Assembly (NCBI GenBank): GCA_937911235.1
Contig: CALDPN010000182.1
Location: 1 to 41,188 of the forward strand
Direction: 5' to 3'
Length of the DNA stretch: 41,188 nucleotides
Source: an uncultured Bacteroidales bacterium
GTDB lineage: Bacteria; Bacteroidota; Bacteroidia; Bacteroidales; Paludibacteraceae
Part shown: positions 7,645 through 16,177 of the stretch, in pieces
Layout of the letters: each line of letters starts with the position of its first letter
Numbering within the stretch: the first letter of the stretch is position 1
Made by a program: the position numbers and the translations under genes
Notes under the pieces: model-generated
Database searches by the model: none
What the model saw: the letters and a program-made list of their open reading frames with translations, nothing else
What the model was told of the DNA's origin: nothing

Positions 7645-8682
7645 ATGCAGATGGAGCAAAAGAAATTACATGTACTTTCTATATTGGTATTTGTGCTACT
7701 AGTTATCTGTTTCTACGTGTTGGGAGGGGGAACAGCTGTGGAAGAAGAAACAAAAGAAGAGGAGTATTTCAACACCTCTTTGCCAGATGCTAATGTAGAA
7801 GAATTGTCTGAGGACCGTCTTAAAGCAATATATAAAGCAGAACAACTCAACAAGGAGCAGCAGAGAAAACATTCTCGTCAGAGAACTTCTTTTGAGTGGT
7901 TCACCGAAAATGATAAAGTATCCTCTGCTTTTGATGTGGAGGATACTCTCGTCACAGAAGAAACAATTGAAGAAGAAAAAGTGGAAACACCACGAAGAGT
8001 TTATTCTAAAAAAGCAAAACCTCAGCTTTCTGATAGAGAACTTTTTGAACTAGAAAAACAGGCAATACTTGAGAAGAAAAGAAGAGAACTAGAGGCAAAA
8101 CTTGGTCTTACCTTGCAAAAGAAAGAAGAGGCCCAAGTGACAGAAAAAAGAAAAAGCAATATAGTAGTGGGTGCTTCTTGTAAAAACGGATTTTATGGTT
8201 TGCCAGAAACAGAAAATGTAAATAAGTCTGACATTAGGGCACTAGTGCATGGAGATTATAAAAATATTAGCTCTGGAGCAGTGGTGAAATTTAGAATTAT
8301 AGATGAGTTTACAATAGATGGTATACATATTCCAAAGAACACATTCTTATACGGGCAGCTTTCTTTTTCTTCGGGTAGGGCTATGATTCGTATAGAGAAT
8401 ATTCAATATAAAAATAAGGTAATACCGTTTAGTGCTTCTATTTACGACCAAGATGGATTTAAAGGACTTTACACTCCAGACAATTTGGCAGATGAAGCAA
8501 AAAGAAAGGTGGGCAATGATGTGATTTCATCTACAAATCTAAATATCTCCACGGGTATTCCAATAATCAATACAGCTGCCAATGCGGTAACATCGGCCAT
8601 TAAGTCTATATCCCAATCGGCTGTAAGGGAGCAGAAGTTAAGTATATCGTCAAACTATCAAGTAAATATAAGATATGAGTAA
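7645..8682 (+). CDS. traM: TraM family conjugation protein (VirB10-like)
   Basis: A 345-residue protein with one N-terminal transmembrane helix (about residues 11-27) and a long charged, probably disordered or coiled periplasmic spacer (about 30-170, rich in E, K and R). The C-terminal domain (about 170-345) carries GAVVKFRIIDEFTIDGIHIPKNTFLYG and IYDQDGFKGLYTPD. This is the layout of TraM, the VirB10-like protein linking inner and outer membranes. A second Met at codon 3 could also serve as start. It overlaps the next gene by 8 bases. Confidence 0.92.
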   Translation: MQMEQKKLHVLSILVFVLLVICFYVLGGGTAVEEETKEEEYFNTSLPDANVEELSEDRLKAIYKAEQLNKEQQRKHSRQRTSFEWFTENDKVSSAFDVEDTLVTEETIEEEKVETPRRVYSKKAKPQLSDRELFELEKQAILEKKRRELEAKLGLTLQKKEEAQVTEKRKSNIVVGASCKNGFYGLPETENVNKSDIRALVHGDYKNISSGAVVKFRIIDEFTIDGIHIPKNTFLYGQLSFSSGRAMIRIENIQYKNKVIPFSASIYDQDGFKGLYTPDNLADEAKRKVGNDVISSTNLNISTGIPIINTAANAVTSAIKSISQSAVREQKLSISSNYQVNIRYE

Positions 8683-10258
8683 GAATGCTTTTGTTTTAAT
8701 GTTTTTATTTATAATTCCATCTCTGGTTTATTCCATCCCCGACACTTTACTGGTGAATAACAATCAACAACTGCTTGTGCAGTTTCCCACATCTATTGAG
8801 TATGTAGATTTGGGAAGTGACAACATTTTAGGTAGAAAATGGAATAATGAAACTGCACTTAGCCTTATGAGTTTAAATCCGGAGATGGAATCTACCACCA
8901 TTTCGTTGGTTACTTCTGATGGAAATTATTATTCGTATGTTTTAAAATTTGGCAAGGATTTACCTGCTCTAGCCTATGATATCAAAGATGGTGTGATACA
9001 ATCGCAAAAGGTGGGAGTGTCTGCATCTAAAACTACACACTTTATAGCAAACGAAGATATCGTAGATATAATTGTGGGCAATGATAGCATAATAGCCGAC
9101 AATGCTTCTGGCATAAAAAACATTGCAAAAATAAGGTCACTTAGCAGAAATATTGACAAGGCTTCCTTTACTATTATTACAAAATCTGGCAAGATAATTC
9201 CATACGAATTGTTTTATGAAGAAACTCCAGTGAAGCATTCCATTTATATAGAAAACACTGATGAAACCGCCATTTTTTCAGAAACACCACTTGATAAAAA
9301 CAAGCTAGATGAAATTGCAAAATCGGTGGTAAAAATAAAACCAAAGTATAATCATTTGGGAGATTTAGACCATAATATGATATTCTCCTTAGATGGTATA
9401 TATTCAGTGGAAAACTATTTGGTATTTCATCTTCATCTAGAAAACAGAAACAATATAGACTATGATATAGATTTTCTTAAAACATACGTAAGAGACAAGA
9501 AAAGTACAAAATACGTAGCTCTTCAGGAGCAAGAGATTTATCCTTTTTATATGAGTTTTTCAAATGAGAATTATAAGTCGATGCTTCCAGGGGAAGAAAA
9601 GGTAGAGATAGTTTTATTCTTTACTCGCTTTACAATACCAAAATCGAGACTACTGTGTTTTGAAATTTTTGAAAACAATGGTGGCAGACATTTAGAGTTT
9701 TCTGTTTCAAATAAAGAAATATTAAAGGCTCAAAAGATTAATAATCTTAATAAAAATGTAGCAACAAATGCTTCAAACCTACATTTAATCCATGTAGAAG
9801 GTATTCACTCTATAGGTGTGAGAGGTGGTACTGCATTATTTAATACTTGGGATATTGGTATTAATTACAATTATTGTATGCATAGACGTTGGGTATGGAA
9901 CACTGGAGTAGATTATGAAGAAGGTATGTTTGGTCAATCTATTTATAGAGGAGTGACTGTTTCTCCGGGTGTGGAGTTTGCCCTTTGGCAGCCATGCAGT
10001 TGGTTATTTTTAAATCTAACTACAAACTTAAATTTGGGTTGGGACGAGTGGAAACACAAAGAATTAAAAACTATAGAAGACGCTTTCGCCGTTGGAGCTT
10101 CTGTGGGAGTAAATCTAGAGGCATATCTAACGGAGTATCTATCTATTTTACTCGAAGCAGAGCAAAAGTTTATTTATAGATGCCCAACCCAAAGTTTAGA
10201 AGGTAAATTTTATTGTCGTCCATTATTTTCACTGGGCATTAGAGCCCATATTCGCTAA
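8675..10258 (+). CDS. TraN-TraO fusion: VirB9-like protein joined to outer-membrane beta-barrel domain
   Basis: A 527-residue protein. Residues about 20-355 match TraN (DUF4138, VirB9-like) in pattern: a signal peptide (to about residue 20), then TSIEYVDLGSDNILGRKW. This part is close to the usual TraN length of 300-330. Residues about 365-527 look like TraO or a similar outer-membrane barrel: alternating aromatic strands (GIHSIGVRGGTALFNTWDIGINYNY, RRWVWNTGVDYE, PCSWLFLNLTTNLNLGW) and a C-terminal strand. In CTnDOT-like elements TraN and TraO are separate genes, so this reading as a fusion is an inference that needs a domain search. No internal stop, frameshift or alternative start was seen. 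It overlaps traM by 8 bases. Confidence 0.75.
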   Translation: MSKNAFVLMFLFIIPSLVYSIPDTLLVNNNQQLLVQFPTSIEYVDLGSDNILGRKWNNETALSLMSLNPEMESTTISLVTSDGNYYSYVLKFGKDLPALAYDIKDGVIQSQKVGVSASKTTHFIANEDIVDIIVGNDSIIADNASGIKNIAKIRSLSRNIDKASFTIITKSGKIIPYELFYEETPVKHSIYIENTDETAIFSETPLDKNKLDEIAKSVVKIKPKYNHLGDLDHNMIFSLDGIYSVENYLVFHLHLENRNNIDYDIDFLKTYVRDKKSTKYVALQEQEIYPFYMSFSNENYKSMLPGEEKVEIVLFFTRFTIPKSRLLCFEIFENNGGRHLEFSVSNKEILKAQKINNLNKNVATNASNLHLIHVEGIHSIGVRGGTALFNTWDIGINYNYCMHRRWVWNTGVDYEEGMFGQSIYRGVTVSPGVEFALWQPCSWLFLNLTTNLNLGWDEWKHKELKTIEDAFAVGASVGVNLEAYLTEYLSILLEAEQKFIYRCPTQSLEGKFYCRPLFSLGIRAHIR

Positions 10259-10277
10259 ACCTTAAGTAGTATAAATT

Positions 10278-13200
10278 ATGAAAAAGAGTGTAATCTTATT
10301 TTTATTAGTATTTGTTAGTTGCAATTTGTTTGCATATAAAATGTGGTCGGAAGAGGGCTATGAATATCCAAAAGGATATACCTTCTCAGACATAATGAGT
10401 GCAGATCCAGAAGTCACTTGGAGTGATATTAGACTGGATAAATCTATCGTTACTTTTGATGAGTCAAGGGTAAATCTGTTTATTGATATAAACTTTAGCT
10501 GGCACAATTTCAATAGAAAAAAATGGATAGATTGGCTAATAAAATATTCTGGATACAGAACAATTACTTCATTTAAGTATAGCACTTGGGTGAGCATAAA
10601 CGGAAGCATAACACAAATAGCCAATGAAAAGGTGTTAGATGTGTCGAGTGTTTCAGCACCTGCGCCCGAGGCTAGCTTTGGAGAGGAATTTATAACCACT
10701 TCATCTACCACCTATAGCGACTCTCTTGCTATAGATTTAAGTAAATTTTCAGAGCAAAATATTAATATAGATTTTGTAGAGTTTCATATTACTCCGTTTG
10801 GTTTAAACGAAGGTGGTGAAAACAACGATGATTTAGAGAAGTTCAAGGTAAAACAAAAGTATCAAATATCTGTAAACCAATCTGGACAAAAACTTAAAAT
10901 AACAAGAATTAAAACCTCTTTCCCTATAATAAATGCAGTAAGTACAGTAAATCCTTGTTATGATGCTTCGGGCACAGGTTCGCCAAGGTATCTGGTATAT
11001 AATCACCCAAATGCTACAGTGGCAGTGTCTTTGTCTGCTGCAAATTGTTATGTGAGTAAAAGTTCAAAAATATTATACACAGCAAATTTGGCTAGTGTGG
11101 GTGCTGCATCTTCTCCAGTGCCTTCTAGTTATAATATAGGAGATTTAGATTATGGTACTAATTGTTGTACCTCTTCTTGTGTAAAAGGTAAAGACAAACA
11201 CATTCAATTGTTATACGACAACTCTAAGCATTACCAATTTTTGCAAAGTAAAGCACCTATGAGTAATCATTGTGTAACAACAAGGTCTAGACATCAGTTG
11301 TTGACATCACTTGATGAAAATCAAACAACATTTGAAAAGTATATTCAATATGGAAGCGACTTAGACTCTACTTCTACCACTCTTAAAACTTGGATTTATC
11401 ACTTACGAGATTTTGATGAGGTGGCATATAATAATGAGAAAATAACCACTGGAACAGTTTTAAGAATAAGAAATGCTGGTTTCTATGCAATAAAGAAAGC
11501 ATTTGATTCATGTCAAGAATATATTCTAATGGGATATGCGCCCAAAGGTCCTCCGTTTTCATCTTACCTAACAACTAGTACAGGGAAAGACTTTGTAAAA
11601 AGTTATAATACTTTAGATTATCAAGTAGTACCAGCGGTAAGCATTCCAGATTTATCTACAGAAGCCACAGAGAAAAAATACATTTGTTTCTCAAACGACA
11701 TAAATGATATAAACGACGTACTTATACTTAGAGGAAATCAAATAAGTTGTGCAGGATATGCAGCGAGCATTTATTCTCCAGACTATCGTTGGGAAATAAG
11801 CGCCGATGGGGGTAAAACTTGGAATGCAATAACAGACAAGGAGTATTCTAAATATTTCTTATCATACGATATGTTGTCGTTTCCAACAAATACAAATGAA
11901 GAAACAGACTTAATTTTACGTTCTTCTATTTTGAGCTTGGGTGGGGAATTAAAATTTCGTCAGTCTTGTGTGTTGAAATCATTTTCTTCAACCACTCCAA
12001 ACGACCTTTACACTCATTACGAAGGTGGATTATATTATATAAAACTAGTAGGAAACAATCACTACACCTATAGTTATTACGCTTCTATTGGTGACGACAA
12101 TTTTGCTTTCAACGAATCTAGTGCTCCAAGTACTCAATATGTTTGTGATGCTCATGAGCCAATAAAAGATATTTCTTTCAGCTTTATAAAATCTACTTCA
12201 CTCAGCACAGAAATGTATAATGTGTTGTCTAAAATAGTGAATTATGAGGTAGTAAAGGTAGAAAACGACGAAGAGAGGGTAGTGTCTTCTACTCCAAATT
12301 ATACCATAAATTACACGGGCGATAGTTTGCATTATAAATGTAGAATTATGGCTTGTAGTGATACAATTAGCAAAGATATTTGGATATATCCACTAGAGAA
12401 AGACTCTATAAATTTGGAAAATATTTCTTCTTCTGGTCAGATAAGAGAAATAGACAAAGAAAATGGCATAGTGCATATTATGGTGGGTAAAGGGAAAGAT
12501 ATAGACATAACCATAAATGATGATAAACTAAATAAAACAGATTTCTATATCAGACAGGTGAGTGAGTATATAGAACCAAATATAGAGGTCTTGGATTTTT
12601 CACAAATGCCATGGCCTGATATGGTGGATTTTGCTCAGGCCAACTGTAGTTATACAGGCTGCTTAGATAATTATAGACAGTTTGGTGAAGATCAGTTAAA
12701 GTCTATTTGCTCTACAATTCAAGAAACAAAAAATAGTGCAATATTATCAGAAGCCAAACAAGAATATATAGATGCAAATGCTTGGGGGCTTTTTACAAAA
12801 GAGAACACTACCACTTTTAAAACAAAGTCTGACACACTTGCCACAGATATGTTCTTTATAAAAAAACAAAATAGAACGTATGGTTGTTTTTCAGATAGTG
12901 TAAGGGTAAATGTTTATTATTTTGAAGGCATCAAAAACAACATTATTAGTTTCTCAGCAGCAGAAGATGCAGCAAAAGATATAATCTATATCCCTGTGGG
13001 TTCAAAAAATCCAACTATCTCGGGTATGCTTGTGGAGGGAGGATATGGCGACCCTGATACTATAAGTAATAAATTTGCTTCATACGAATATCAATATATC
13101 TCAAGACCAGTGGGTGGAGTTTGGCAAACATTATCTACACCATTTATAGATAATGGTCAGCATGTAACACCTTCAAAAACAAACCTTGCAGCCGCTCGTA

Positions 13201-14207
13201 CCACCATTGATAGAAATATTGAGATAGCCAGAGTGGTGTATTCAAGACTCAACAATAATATCTTAACTCAAGTGTCGGACACAAGCAATATTCTGAAAAT
13301 TTATGTGGAGTATCCAATATCAGCCGAAGAGGTTAAGGTGAAAAGAAAAAACACTTGTCCTGGCACAGAAATAAAGGTGTTGATAGATGACAATTTTTCA
13401 AATGCCGAACAACAAAATATACATTATTTCTGGAGTGCTTCAGACTTAGATTTAACACTTAGCTTTTCTGAAATAAGCAATAAAATGTGTACTATAAATG
13501 GTGCGAAAGAAGATTTTGTTCTTTCTGTATATAGATACAATTCAAGACAAGATAGCTACACAGAAAGTTTTGTGTTAGAGATTCCAGTATCGGAGGTAGA
13601 GGCCGACTTTAGAATTCAAACAGAAGAAGCAGTAGAGATAAAACTTTTAGAGTATCCTACAAAGATGTTTGAGTTTTCGCAAGGCGATAAAATTTCACTC
13701 GTAAACAAGTCGGTGGGTGCTGATGAATATTTATGGACACTCCAACTTCAATATTTCTTAGGTTATGAAGTGGAAGGAAGTAAAACAAGCATTGCCGAGC
13801 CAAGTTGTTATTTATACAATCCGGGAGTGAACAAACTTAAGCTTACTGCAATAAATGAAGATGGTTGTATGCACACAGTTTTGGCAGAAAATATTTATGT
13901 AAATGAAGTAGAATTTATCGATGAAAGACGTGCTTCTGCTTTTGCCACAGAACAAGGTGAATATCCAGCCCACACTTTAGATGAGGTGATAGTAAATGTT
14001 TACCCTACAATTCTAGCACAAGAACAAAATATAATTAATGTTCATACAAACGAGGCTGAGGTAGCATATAGTATTTACACAACAAAAGGAACTTTACTGT
14101 TAAGCGGAATAGACTCTTATTCGTTCCAAATAAAACTACCATATATGAATGAGGGTATGTATATACTGAAGATTAATGATAAATATATAAAACTAATAAG
14201 ACTATGA
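10278..14207 (+). CDS. Large secreted surface protein with T9SS C-terminal sorting domain
   Basis: A 1309-residue protein with a signal peptide (about residues 1-20, FVSCNLFA; a lipoprotein reading at C15 is less likely). The extracellular part is mostly of unknown fold, with cysteine clusters such as NCCTSSC, and a PKD-like stretch (about 1160-1205, SVGADEYLWTLQLQYF to LKLTAINEDGC). The C-terminal 75 residues (VNVYPTILAQEQ... through MYILKINDKYIKLIRL) have the pattern of a T9SS type A sorting domain, which directs export and attachment to the cell surface by the type IX system. Its position in the tra operon suggests a contact, adhesion or coat role. It has no recognisable enzyme motif. It starts 19 bases after traN-O and overlaps the next gene as ATGA. 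Confidence 0.8.
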   Translation: MKKSVILFLLVFVSCNLFAYKMWSEEGYEYPKGYTFSDIMSADPEVTWSDIRLDKSIVTFDESRVNLFIDINFSWHNFNRKKWIDWLIKYSGYRTITSFKYSTWVSINGSITQIANEKVLDVSSVSAPAPEASFGEEFITTSSTTYSDSLAIDLSKFSEQNINIDFVEFHITPFGLNEGGENNDDLEKFKVKQKYQISVNQSGQKLKITRIKTSFPIINAVSTVNPCYDASGTGSPRYLVYNHPNATVAVSLSAANCYVSKSSKILYTANLASVGAASSPVPSSYNIGDLDYGTNCCTSSCVKGKDKHIQLLYDNSKHYQFLQSKAPMSNHCVTTRSRHQLLTSLDENQTTFEKYIQYGSDLDSTSTTLKTWIYHLRDFDEVAYNNEKITTGTVLRIRNAGFYAIKKAFDSCQEYILMGYAPKGPPFSSYLTTSTGKDFVKSYNTLDYQVVPAVSIPDLSTEATEKKYICFSNDINDINDVLILRGNQISCAGYAASIYSPDYRWEISADGGKTWNAITDKEYSKYFLSYDMLSFPTNTNEETDLILRSSILSLGGELKFRQSCVLKSFSSTTPNDLYTHYEGGLYYIKLVGNNHYTYSYYASIGDDNFAFNESSAPSTQYVCDAHEPIKDISFSFIKSTSLSTEMYNVLSKIVNYEVVKVENDEERVVSSTPNYTINYTGDSLHYKCRIMACSDTISKDIWIYPLEKDSINLENISSSGQIREIDKENGIVHIMVGKGKDIDITINDDKLNKTDFYIRQVSEYIEPNIEVLDFSQMPWPDMVDFAQANCSYTGCLDNYRQFGEDQLKSICSTIQETKNSAILSEAKQEYIDANAWGLFTKENTTTFKTKSDTLATDMFFIKKQNRTYGCFSDSVRVNVYYFEGIKNNIISFSAAEDAAKDIIYIPVGSKNPTISGMLVEGGYGDPDTISNKFASYEYQYISRPVGGVWQTLSTPFIDNGQHVTPSKTNLAAARTTIDRNIEIARVVYSRLNNNILTQVSDTSNILKIYVEYPISAEEVKVKRKNTCPGTEIKVLIDDNFSNAEQQNIHYFWSASDLDLTLSFSEISNKMCTINGAKEDFVLSVYRYNSRQDSYTESFVLEIPVSEVEADFRIQTEEAVEIKLLEYPTKMFEFSQGDKISLVNKSVGADEYLWTLQLQYFLGYEVEGSKTSIAEPSCYLYNPGVNKLKLTAINEDGCMHTVLAENIYVNEVEFIDERRASAFATEQGEYPAHTLDEVIVNVYPTILAQEQNIINVHTNEAEVAYSIYTTKGTLLLSGIDSYSFQIKLPYMNEGMYILKINDKYIKLIRL

Positions 14208-14977
14208 GAAAACTATATTTTATAATACCACTTATATTGTTGTTTGCCTCTTGCGAAACAAGGGAGGATATAAACCGAAACAAGAATAAGTCTCCAGAGG
14301 TATATCTGAGTTTGGACAAGGCCGGCGCTTACGAGTTGGAAATAGTGGATACACTTAAAATGTCGGAGTCTGCAGTGTATTATTTTAAATCGTCTGACGA
14401 CTCAGATTTAGGTCTGCTACATTCTGTTCAAAAAGAATTTATCGACAGCAAATTGGATTTTAAGGATTCAGTTTCTGTTACTATAAACGAGCCCGCTGGT
14501 GAGTTGTTAATAAGTAATACATTAGATTATAAAAGGATAACACAAGAGACCTATAGCTTTAATATTTATCTTCTAGTAACAGATATCTATGGCCTGAGTT
14601 CAAAAGCAAAACTCACAGTGGTTTTAAGAAGTAATCGTCCGCCTGTGCCAAAAGTAGAGTTTTCTCAAATTTCTACCACCGAATATGAAATAACGGCAGA
14701 TGAGTCTTTCGACCCAGATGGCGATGATATTATTGCATACGAATATCTAATAGATGGTAAACTCATTTACACCAAAGCTGGTTATGAAGGAGACTACGAG
14801 TCGATAGCCAATCCAAATCCTGGGCACGCAGGCACAGAAGGTACCTATATTATATCCACTCCGTTAAGTGGCATTAAGCACAACTTTCAAGTAGAAAATG
14901 TAGGCGACTTTAAGGTTTATGTTAGGGTGAAGGACTCTCGTGGTCTTTGGAGTGCATGGTCTCAGTTTTCGTTGTAG
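14204..14977 (+). CDS. Lipoprotein with PKD-like domain, end of tra operon
   Basis: A 257-residue lipoprotein: MRKLYFIIPLILLFASC gives a lipobox (FASC, C17) for lipidation and membrane anchoring. Residues about 140-257 contain SNRPPVPKVEFSQ, SFDPDGDDIIAYEYLIDG and VRVKDSRGLWSAWSQFSL, a PKD-like extracellular domain. Its ATG overlaps the surface protein stop by 4 bases, so the two are probably made together and may act as a pair, for example as an anchor for the surface protein. That is inference. It is the last gene before a non-coding stretch and the terminator at 15084-15118. Confidence 0.75.
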   Translation: MRKLYFIIPLILLFASCETREDINRNKNKSPEVYLSLDKAGAYELEIVDTLKMSESAVYYFKSSDDSDLGLLHSVQKEFIDSKLDFKDSVSVTINEPAGELLISNTLDYKRITQETYSFNIYLLVTDIYGLSSKAKLTVVLRSNRPPVPKVEFSQISTTEYEITADESFDPDGDDIIAYEYLIDGKLIYTKAGYEGDYESIANPNPGHAGTEGTYIISTPLSGIKHNFQVENVGDFKVYVRVKDSRGLWSAWSQFSL

Positions 14978-15083
14978 CTGAATAAAGAGTTTCTTATTCC
15001 CTGTTATCAAAGGCACACACAAGATAAATCGTTGGAAGCGACCGACGAATTAAAATCTCATAAAAGATTAAGAATTAACAAAG

Positions 15084-15118
15084 AAAAACGCGATTCCAAG
15101 AGAGGAACCGCGTTTTTT
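15084..15118. terminator. Bidirectional rho-independent terminator between tra operon and mdh
   Basis: Inverted arms AAAAACGCGATTCC and GGAACCGCGTTTTT (one mismatch) around a short loop, with T runs on both sides. It lies between convergent genes, so it can end both the tra operon and mdh transcripts. Confidence 0.85.
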
Positions 15119-15141
15119 GAATTATGGGGCAATAAATTTTA

Positions 15142-16083
15142 TTAGATTAGGTTCATTTCGGTAAGAATAGCGTTTGTTTTGCGAACAGCAGATTCGCTAG
15201 CAGCAAGTAGAGCTTTTTCTTCTTCGTTAAGGTCTAGCTCAACAACTTTTTCGATACCGTTTTTACCAATGATAACTGGCACGCCAATCATGATGTCGTC
15301 CATACCATATTCACCTTCTAGGCTAGCTGCACAAGGAATCATTTTCTTTTGGTCTTTGATAATAGACTCAACAAGGAAAGAAGCTGCAGCACCTGGAGCC
15401 ATCCATGCAGATGTGCCAAGAAGACCAGTAAGTGTAGCACCACCTACCATAGTATCTTTAGCTACTTTTTCAAGTTCTTCTGCGCTTAGGAAGTTGCTTA
15501 CTGGTACACCTTTGTAAGAAGCAAAACGAGTAAGAGGAATCATAGTTGTGTCACCGTGACCACCGATTACCATACCGTCTACTTCGTTAGCGTTGCAACC
15601 TAATGCTTGGCTTAAGAAATATTTGAAACGAGAGCTATCTAAAGCACCACCCATACCAATTACTCTGTTTTTAGGAAGACCTAAAGATTTAAGAGCAAGA
15701 TATGCCATAGGGTCCATTGGGTTAGAAACCACTACTAAGATAGCGTTTGGAGAGTACTCAAGGATGCTTTTTGCAACTGATTTCACGATACCAGCGTTTA
15801 CGCCGATAAGTTCTTCACGAGTCATACCTGGTTTACGAGGAAGACCAGAGGTGATAACAACAACATCAGAGTTTGCAGTTTTGCTATAGTCGTTTGTTAC
15901 GCCAGTTACTACGGTATCAAAGCCCATAAGTTGAGCTGTTTGCATGATGTCCATAGCTTTACCTTCTGCAAAACCTTCTTTAATGTCAATTAATACCACT
16001 TCGTTTGCAACTTCATTTACTGCTAATACATTTGCACAGGTAGCACCTACGTTTCCTGCGCCTACTACGGTTACTTTAGACAT
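15142..16083 (-). CDS. mdh: Malate dehydrogenase
   Basis: A 313-residue NAD-dependent malate dehydrogenase of the lactate dehydrogenase-like class (MDH type III). It interconverts malate and oxaloacetate in the cytoplasm. The N-terminal Rossmann motif is VVGAGNVGAT. The substrate and catalytic sites appear as SGLPRKPGMTREELIG, VVVSNPMDPM, GMGGALDSSRF and the catalytic histidine motif GGHGDTTM. Length is typical. The gene is transcribed alone, ends at the bidirectional terminator, and has a TATTTTTG -7 box upstream at 16126-16133. Confidence 0.96.
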   Translation of the reverse strand: MSKVTVVGAGNVGATCANVLAVNEVANEVVLIDIKEGFAEGKAMDIMQTAQLMGFDTVVTGVTNDYSKTANSDVVVITSGLPRKPGMTREELIGVNAGIVKSVAKSILEYSPNAILVVVSNPMDPMAYLALKSLGLPKNRVIGMGGALDSSRFKYFLSQALGCNANEVDGMVIGGHGDTTMIPLTRFASYKGVPVSNFLSAEELEKVAKDTMVGGATLTGLLGTSAWMAPGAAASFLVESIIKDQKKMIPCAASLEGEYGMDDIMIGVPVIIGKNGIEKVVELDLNEEEKALLAASESAVRKTNAILTEMNLI

Positions 16084-16125
16084 AAATTTTATTTTTATAA
16101 TGATAGTTTATTAATATTAATATTG

Positions 16126-16133
16126 CAAAAATA
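16126..16133 (-). promoter_or_regulatory. -7 box of the mdh promoter
   Basis: TATTTTTG on the minus strand matches TAnnTTTG, about 40 bases upstream of the mdh ATG. A convincing -33 TTTG is not seen, only an AT-rich stretch. The divergent porW -7 box is 20 bases away. Confidence 0.5.
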
Positions 16134-16154
16134 CACTTTTTTCTTAAAAAATAG

Positions 16155-16162
16155 TACATTTG
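16155..16162 (+). promoter_or_regulatory. -7 box of the porW promoter
   Basis: TACATTTG matches TAnnTTTG and ends only 15 bases before the chosen porW ATG, so the 5' leader would be very short. No clear -33 box was found. This placement also argues against the in-frame TTG start at 16160, which overlaps the box. Confidence 0.5.
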
Positions 16163-16177
16163 CATAATCAATTTGAA

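Larger units (their letters stand above)
2069..14977 (+). other. tra operon: Bacteroidota-type type IV secretion/conjugation module with T9SS surface protein
   Basis: Eleven reading frames on one strand (counting traG once), with gaps of at most about 22 bases and four overlaps: traF/traG, traJ/traK, traM/traN-O, and the surface protein with the lipoprotein. Gene order E-F-G-I-J-K-M-N-O follows the CTnDOT-like transfer region of Bacteroidota. TraL and the mobilisation side (relaxase, coupling ATPase, ParA, primase, integrase/excisionase) are not seen. The operon sits between the SpmA/B promoter region and the mdh terminator. No direct repeats or tRNA target were recognised at its edges. It may be a remnant of an integrated element or a domesticated apparatus. 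Confidence 0.75.

Noticed and set aside
14978..15083. Possible attachment site or repeat at the right edge of the tra operon
   Set aside because: No sequence here is repeated near the left edge (1776-2068), and no integrase or tRNA target is present.
15179..15889. Plus-strand ORFs of 98-112 codons opposite mdh
   Set aside because: They are shadows of the strongly biased mdh coding strand and show no domain or upstream signals.
16160..16177. TTG start for porW, six codons upstream
   Set aside because: It lies in a -7 promoter box, and the ATG at 16178 gives a proper lipoprotein signal peptide.
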